From Dioscorea cayenensis subsp. rotundata (taxonomy: Eukaryota > Streptophyta > Magnoliopsida > Dioscoreales > Dioscoreaceae), in NCBI RefSeq assembly GCF_009730915.1, contig NC_052474.1:6111501-6175500 (forward strand): a DNA stretch of 64,000 nucleotides, read 5' to 3'. Made by a program: the position numbers and the translations under genes. Shown here in pieces: positions 57,368 through 64,000 of the stretch. Under the pieces are notes generated by a model, which did not search any database, was not told the DNA's origin, and was given only the letters and a program-made list of their open reading frames with translations. Position 1 is the stretch's first letter. Each line of letters opens with the position of its first letter.

Positions 57368-59365
57368 GAAATATTACACAAATTGTTTTTGTAGTATTAG
57401 AAAGGAAGGAAGGGATGGAAGGTGTATATAGAGATTGGAAAAGGATTTAGATTGGATTAGAATAGAATAGTTATTTGATGCTACCTTGTGATATACACTA
57501 TATAGTTGTAGTTTTAACATACAAGGAAAATAATTCTTAGAATGACGTCCATGTGAGGACTTTTGATTTTTTTGGTTCTTAATTAATTAGCTTATTTTTC
57601 ACAAGCACAATAATATTCACATTTGTGAGGGTATTTTGGGCATGTGTTAATATTGGTTTGGATTAAAAGAAATTTGTTTATTTATTATATCAGATGGGTC
57701 AATTTGTTTACTATTTACAATGATTTGGTTGAGTTATTTGTTTGTAGAATATGTTGGATTTTGGTTACATTTTTTCTTGTTTTAAATATATCAAAACTGA
57801 TTTAATAATAATAAGATAATTTAAATAGTAAATTTGGTGGTATGAAAAGGTTGAATGGAAAATGTTGAAGCCAATATTCTTTATTTGAAAAGCATAAATG
57901 ACTTTTTCTTTATATAATTGGCAAGGTAAGTGGATAAGGTACACTTCAAAGTTGAAAACCATAACCCCACGTAGAACTAGAAGGAAGTCAAAACATAGAA
58001 GCGTGGGGTTTATCTCCACTTGTTAGCAAACCATGCAATGCCATTTGTACACCCACATAACCTTACAAACACTACCTACCTTTCATCAAAACATAATAAA
58101 TAATACATACATACATATATGTATATACTTTGGAGAGTTTTTCATTGCCAAGGGGGAACCTCTTGATGTTGAAGTAAGAGAGATGGAACTTAATAATAAT
58201 AATGATAATTAATAACAAGGAGAGGCTAAATGTGAAAGAAATTTAAGGCAAGCCAATGGGAGAAGTGCACGTTGGAGAAAAATGATGATGATGATAAAGA
58301 GAAGAGCACGCTAAGGTTATCTTTCAAGTTAGATATCATCTTCATCTGTTTCATTAGTGTTAATTACTTTAATAATTAATTCACTTGCTGACATTGAACC
58401 ACGTCCCTCACTTTTGTCATCTTCTTCCTTGTACGGATCACTTCTTTTGATTTTGGGTTGATGACTCAGGACTCTATATAAAATTATTACTATTATTATA
58501 TATGTAATTTGTTTTTGAAGTGAAGGGCAGTTAATTGTTGTAAACGTTAAAAATATGATTTGTGGAATTAATTATGTTCAAATTGATCATTTTGATGATG
58601 AAATATCTGAACCCCACCAAAAATCAAATCAATCACAAAAAAAAATAAATTTAATAATAATAATAAATAAATGTGGAAGTGGACAAATTAAGTGTGGGCC
58701 ATAATAATTGGTAATATTATTCATCTCTTTCATGATGCTAAAAAGGAATTGGTAACAAATGCAACATTGTTTTTGTTTCATTTGGATGATGCCAGCTGGG
58801 ATGGTGCTGCAATCTTATTCTTGGACTCCACTGAGACAAAGATTGATGTTTTTTGGAGTCACATGAATATGAGAAAAAGATGAGATAAGATTAATAGTTG
58901 CAAGCCTCTTTCTTTATGCCATCCAAATTTTTTCTGAGTTTATATCATGATAACTTTTAATTTAGTAGTGGATATGGATCATCAATTAACCACTATTTGT
59001 AAACTTTATCATGAAAAGCACACTCAATTTACCACACGATTTTCACTCTTCAGTAACTTAACGAGTTGAACTTTTGTTTCACTCAAGTTAGAAAGGCTAT
59101 TATTTTTTTATTTTATTTTTTAAAAAAAACAGATCTATTAATTTTTTTTTTTCCTAGTTAAAATTTATTCATAATTATTTATAGGAAAAAAATAAAGTAT
59201 TTTTATAGGATTATATTCTTTACTTGAATATTAGGTTTTAATCTGATCTGATTCATGATACGAAGCAGAATCAACGGTTGATATCAAAGCCGGTGGCTAA
59301 TGCACCGGCTTCGATGAAGCACTGTTCTCCCTTTTCACCTCCGAGCTCGAAACACGGGAACGATC
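57368..59365. other. intergenic DNA between divergent S40 copy 2 and the gene at 59366
   Basis: It should contain the S40 promoter at its left side and the promoter of the plus-strand gene at its right side. No confident element was assigned. Short frames (57765-58019 minus, 58692-58883 plus) have no recognisable content. Confidence 0.55.
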
Positions 59366-60069
59366 ATGGCTGCCGCTCACCGTCTAAGGCTTCTCCTCCT
59401 CCTCCTCCTCCTTCTGCTCCTCTCGCCGGAGCCGGAGTTCGTCGGAGGCATCGGATTGGGTCAACTCGGAAGCCTCCTCTCTATCTCGGATTCCCTCATG
59501 ACTCGCGTCGCCAACGCCCGCGCAGCCCGTGGCGACCTCCGCGGCGCCGACCGTGCCCGCTCCATCGCTGCGAATCTCCGTCTCATCGGCGGCGGATGGA
59601 CATCGATCTTTTCCGCCGGCTGGGATTTCGCTCGCAACTATGCTTGGCGTGATGGCGGCGGCATCCCGATATCGGAGGTCTCCCGCTCCGCGACTGAACT
59701 CCTCGCCGCGGTTGCGGAGTTCTCGCGGTTTGATTCCGCTGCGGATCGTGGCCGGTGGTTGCTGCAGCGCTATCCCAGACTATTCGCCGTCTCTAAGTCC
59801 CTCATGGAAAGCCTTCTCCAAGTCTTCAACCGATCGGTATGTGGACTTTCTTGATTGCAAGTTGTTTCACGGATTGTGGATGTAAAAATGATTCTTTTTT
59901 TAATTAGGGGTCGTTGAGGAAGGCGGTGGTGGTGTTGCAGGAGGAGTTGGTGGACGGGGAGTTGCTAAGAGATTGCTTGGAGGTTGGCGCCGGTGATTTG
60001 GAAGGCTTGCTTACGATAGCTAGGGATTTGTTCTCATCGATGGCAAATTCTAATCATAGAGAGTTGTGA
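59366..60069 (+). CDS. uncharacterised plant secreted or membrane-anchored protein, 210 aa
   Basis: Two exons, 59366-59836 and 59908-60069, are joined by a 71-base GT-AG intron and give 210 residues. The N terminus is a strong signal peptide or anchor (MAAAHRLRLLLLLLLLLLLS). The rest is a helical protein: DSLMTRVANARAARGDLRGA, then ADRARSIAANLRLIG, then GWTSIFSAGWDFARNYAWRD, then YPRLFAVSKSLMESLLQVFN, then in exon 2 LRKAVVVLQEELVDGELLRD and CLEVGAGDLEGLL. The pattern DSLM.RVA..RA.RGD...A.RA and GWD..RNYAWRD recalls a conserved but unnamed plant family; no enzymatic motif is visible. Splice junctions keep frame and the C terminus fits the family length. Earlier out-of-frame Met codons lie at 59278. 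The function is unknown. Confidence 0.85.
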
Positions 60070-60612
60070 GGAGTTCAAAATCAGTGGTACTCTGCATTCA
60101 CTCTTTCAATTCCTTTACTTTTTCTTTGTATTGTCGCCATTGTGAAGGATTTGATAATGAAAAGGATCACTTTTTCAGTGTTGTGAAAATTCTTGATCCA
60201 GTCTGCCATTTGGTAATTTTGATCATGGTTGGTTCTTTTATTCTGAGGGATTTAATTTTAGTTGTAGTGCCTTATTTTGGACTGTTGGATAGATTTATTT
60301 TATATTTGGCTAATTAATCAAACTTTAGTGTGGTATTTATCCTGGATTATAAGACTTTTGTTATTCATTTGGTCATTGCTTACACTTGATTGATAATGCA
60401 TTATCTTCTATGCTTCACTATGGAAGGTTATTGACATGTATGATGTTAACTTCAGTGAGAGAGATCTTGAATTTTTTTTCTTTTATAGCACATTATTTAC
60501 TATATAAACTGATGATATTAAGTAAAATTTGGCAATTAATTTGATAGGACTTTAGAAGATACGTGTGTGAAATAACAATGAAGAACTGATAAAATCCTTC
60601 ATTGGTTATTCC

Positions 60613-60645
<33 letters not shown>

Positions 60646-62138
60646 TTGAGAAATATGCATGCGTATGAGATTACGTTGAGATGAATATTGTAGTATATTT
60701 AGTGTTGAAGTTGGGGAGATAGAATAATAAGACACCTTGTGTACAAGATAAAATTGAGCAAATTATTATTATAATATATCTAGTCTTCAATCTGGAGAGA
60801 TACAATATAATAAGCTGAAGTAGAGTCAGTGGGATTAAATGAAGAGCACTTGTACCATATTATCTTGTGCATAGATCTTCAAATGTGCCTTTTTGGAGAT
60901 TTTATAACGTGAGATTGAGGTAATGCATGCCAGCACATGACTGGTCAGGAAATACATGCTGTTGCTAAGTAAGAAGGTTGAAAATCGTTGCATGAACTGA
61001 GTGTGGAGTATTTATTAGTATTTCTGAATGTGCAATAATTTATAAAGTTCAAACTTAAAGGGAGGGGATTCAAATTTCTAGTTATATGTATGATTGATGA
61101 GGGGAAGATCAATGTTGTCACATCGAACTTAATACAACTTAATACACCTGCAAGTTTGTTTTTGGGTCCATTACACGCATTGCTTATCTACAATGTGTTA
61201 GTCTAGTTAATATATTCTAACCTGTAAGCCAATTTTCCTTACGATAGCCGAACTGTAAGTTTGCAATGCATGTGTATGATAAGTTATGTGGATCCCATAG
61301 TATGCCAAGGCTTAAATGGGTTCAATTTTTGGTGAAATTCCCTATGGATTGAGGGATGTAATTTTTCTTGTCTTTTTCTTACATCAATAACTGTGATGTT
61401 TGACTAATTTTTTCTGGTCTTCTAGCGGACTTAGGCATTTTAATCCCTTTTAGGCTTTTTGGTACTATATGTTTTACCATCATAAAAATCTATTAGCAGA
61501 GGAATTCAACCAAAAATGGTTATTAAATGAATATATATGTTGCGGTTGCTTAAATGTTTATGGCATATGGACCTGTTGGACCAAAGTGATTGTCTTCCTA
61601 GGGGTGTAATTGGTTGGGTTACAGCTTGGATACCCTTGTGTATACCAAGTGATTTTAATTTTCCTAATCAAACAGACTAATTTCTAATAGGAATAACTCT
61701 TTCTACAAATTTTCATTAGTTAAATAAATATTATAAAAAATTATTATGAAAAAATTATTAACCATTAATAAATATCCATCATGAATTGGAATACGTAGTT
61801 GTAATTTATATGGATTAAGTCATAGTTGGTTTAATTTGGGATAAAAATTTTCTGTGACAAATATCAAAACTCTTCAAACATACCATCACCAAACACCACC
61901 TTAAGTAATTGACCTACATTTGCTTTCAAATACAGTTTTTCCCCTTTTTTACAGGCAATCTACAAATCTTTTGATAGAGAGACTTTCAATTTCCTATTTG
62001 TTTGGATTGGATTTGTTCTAACATTAATCAAGCCATGCTGTTAATTTTATTCTTTTGCTATTCCTGCGTAAATTGTTAAATTCTTCTAAATTCCAGTGAG
62101 TTTCCCATTGAAGATCTGTTGAGTTCTCAACAACAAAG
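60070..62138. other. 3' UTR and noncoding DNA
   Basis: No recognisable exon. An ATT trinucleotide run lies at 60616-60644. The base composition resembles introns of this genome, so the stretch could also be intronic to an unrecognised transcript continuing to the right. Confidence 0.5.
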
Positions 62139-62147
62139 CATTCATGA

Positions 62148-62385
62148 CCAACGACCAAGTGGGTCTATTGGTAGCCGGGTCCTCATTAGAATTTTTAAAA
62201 AATAGTGAGTTAAAAATCATGGGTGAGTTTGTATTTTTTTTTTGGAGTGTGAGTAGTTGTTGTGTGTGTTTGGTCTCGCGCCCATGTGGGGTGGGTCCTG
62301 TGCACACTTTCTCCGCTGAAGTTTGTGCACGTCTCTATTATTTTTAGCAGCCTAGCTGCTCATCTTGGCCAAAAAAACAGCAAAA
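62148..62385 (+). mobile_element. short retroposon-like insertion, 238 bp
   Basis: It is flanked by the direct repeat CATTCATGA (62139-62147 and 62386-62394). Inside are GTGGGTCTATTGGTAGCCGG near the left end, GGTCTCGCGCCCATGTGGGG and GTCCTGTGCACAC in the middle, and an A-rich stretch (AAAAAAACAGCAAAA) just before the right repeat. This layout suggests a SINE-like retroposon with an A-rich tail, but no convincing Pol III boxes were assigned, and a 9-base repeat could also come from another element type. Confidence 0.45.
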
Positions 62386-62646
62386 CATTCATGATATATA
62401 TATAACTTTTGTTTGATCTTTAGCACAACTTTCTACCTTGCTTCATCTGTCTTCATTCTGCCTTCTTTCTGCCTCTGCTCCCTGCTCCCTTTATAAAGAA
62501 CCATTACAGATGCAAAAACAAAGAAAAGTAATCCACATGAGGAGTTTTCCTTGGAAAATATCAGAATATTTTATCATATTTTATAAGAAACTATTGGCAA
62601 CCAACATTTATTTAGTCATGTAATTCTGAACTTTGTTTGGTTGCAG

Positions 62647-62867
62647 GAAATCCTATCAGTTGCTTCCATAGTGGAGACAGATTTTGTTTACAGCCATCAG
62701 TTGTACAAGCAAGTAAGCTATTTACATGGGGAATGCCCTTTGTTGAGATTGAGTGGCTCAAGGTATCAAATATTCTGTTGCAAAGCTCTTGGAAAGGCAT
62801 GGCATGGCAGAGAGTCTGTTCATCAGATGACTCTGGTCAGGCAGTATTATATCACACTAAACTTTAG
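62647..62867 (+). CDS. possible exon of unknown gene
   Basis: A frame follows a plausible acceptor (GGTTGCAG at about 62646) and encodes EILSVASIVETDFVYSHQLY, then KQVSYLHGECPLLRLSGSRY, up to a stop at about 62914. The composition is acceptable for protein, but no domain is recognised and no partner exon is secure. A second possible exon at about 63225-63332 (MSRKSSLVLNSNTSLINPSD...VELKKTL, acceptor GTGCAG, donor CTG|GTATGT) is on the same strand. They may belong to one gene continuing beyond the window. Confidence 0.2.
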
Positions 62868-62914
62868 GTCTAGCATAAGTCTCTACAATAATGTTAGGAA
62901 GGATAAGTTAGCAT

Positions 62915-64000
62915 AGCAAAATGTTTCATGTTGGGAAGGATGAGTTAGCATATCACAAAAACTGTTTGGACTTAAGAATCTTCGTCATTTTGAGAAACCA
63001 TTTGATGAGGTCTTCAGTAATTATTCTCTGAGCTTCTCAAATAAACATGGTGTCACTAATAAGGAAGAAAACAAACTCCACATCCAGGATTTTCATGGTT
63101 CCTTGGAATTAGAGGCTTCCTGTTGCAACAGTTTTTACCCCATGTGCTGGTTAGCTACAAATGATTGTGATTCATACTTCTGTTTTATGGAGGCTAACAG
63201 AGTCATTACATCTTCATGTGCAGATGTCCAGAAAAAGTTCTTTAGTGTTAAATTCTAATACCAGTCTTATAAATCCTTCCGACTTCCTGATAAGGATACA
63301 TGAGATTCAGGTTGAACTGAAGAAAACTCTGGTATGTTTACCTTAAAACTCTTTCATTGGCACCTGTGATGAGCTCTAAGCAATGTTTTGGAAGAGGCTT
63401 TTAAAAATATTCAGGGATGTTAAACTTGAGCTAGACTGATGTCATGATATCATGAGTTTTGCTATATTCTACCCTTTTATGATTATGTTTTTGTCGCTAT
63501 TGTTTACTTACTGATAGGGATTGTTTTTACCTTTGAAATTGTTATGTTTACTTTATTTGCTAAGTATGAAACGCAAGATTGTCCTGAGGTGGGAATGCTG
63601 TTTGATTAATTAATGGTTCATGTACATAAAATCATTGCTTTCATTTGTGATATATAATTGGAGTTTGTTGGAACTTTGAAAGTGTGTAGTTAGAAAATAA
63701 GGTAACTTATGTTTTCTACTTTCTGATTTCCAGTCAAACATTATTAACACACGCAATATATGCACATTTACTTGCCTTTATGTGCTTTATGAAACTTGCC
63801 GTCCTTTCTTCACTTTCTAGCATGCAGACATTATTAGCAGTCCCACAAGGTCAAACTATTCACAACAATTTTATTAAAAAAAATATATTGATTTTGCTTT
63901 GTGGTGCAAAATCATACTCTTGAGTTTTATTGAATTTTTTGAAATACTCATAAATTGTGCTAGAAATTTAACGGGAAATATCTTAATACCATGTATTGTG
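62915..64000. other. noncoding or intronic DNA at the right window edge
   Basis: Apart from the exon candidate at about 63225-63332 nothing can be supported. The T-rich composition on the plus strand fits plant introns. Confidence 0.45.

Noticed and set aside
1-64000. CRISPR arrays, operons, bacterial-type regulatory elements, tRNA or rRNA genes
   Set aside because: Direct repeats found are microsatellites or tandem duplications in a plant nuclear setting, and no cloverleaf or rRNA sequence was recognised.

Overview
This is a nuclear window from a flowering plant. The genes have GT-AG introns, plant-only families (early nodulin-like phytocyanin, RHM rhamnose synthase, GAUT galacturonosyltransferase, S40 senescence regulator) and AT-rich intergenic DNA full of plant transposons. 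The species cannot be fixed from the sequence. The genes are not GC-rich in the way grass genes often are. One assembly gap of exactly 1000 N lies at 7353-8352.

Layout. 1-2200: decayed 3' part of an oligosaccharyltransferase STT3 gene, with a diverged inverted copy at about 2790-3190 inside an unusually GC-rich, anonymous stretch that runs to about 7300. 8353-12017: AT-rich intergenic DNA. 12018-13144 (-): an early nodulin-like (phytocyanin) arabinogalactan protein. 14.1-16.3 kb: noncoding DNA with a few exon-like pieces I do not recognise. 16327-17358 (-): a membrane-anchored alpha/beta hydrolase. 18594-26400: a complete but decayed Mutator-like element (MULE) of the ULP1-carrying (Kaonashi-like) type, with a 9-bp target duplication. 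26.7-31.1 kb: 5' ends of a Copia retrotransposon facing each other as a long inverted repeat. 31524-32786: a non-autonomous MULE carrying a captured exon of a GARP/G2-like transcription factor (Pack-MULE). Its right half and the DNA beyond it are tandemly triplicated up to about 37045, and one copy is split by a hAT-type MITE.

37.1-40.6 kb (+): RHM (UDP-L-rhamnose synthase). 43275-44224: a 950-bp hAT-type element with an 8-bp target duplication. 45396-49264 (+): a GAUT of the GAUT12-15 clade, most like GAUT15. 51313-51744 and 56999-57367 (both -): two S40/DUF584 proteins. 59366-60069 (+): a short secreted plant protein of unknown function. 60-64 kb: mostly noncoding, with a possible SINE-like insertion and weak exon candidates.

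How the parts work together. RHM makes UDP-rhamnose and GAUT-type enzymes use UDP-galacturonic acid, so these neighbours both feed pectin and cell-wall synthesis. The ENODL is probably a GPI-anchored cell-surface protein. No operon-like or clearly new enzymatic system is visible. The most unusual content is in the mobile elements: the ULP1-bearing MULE, the Pack-MULE with a transcription-factor fragment, and the Copia hairpin that could produce double-stranded RNA if transcribed. Splice sites and element ends were read by eye, without alignment software or transcript data.
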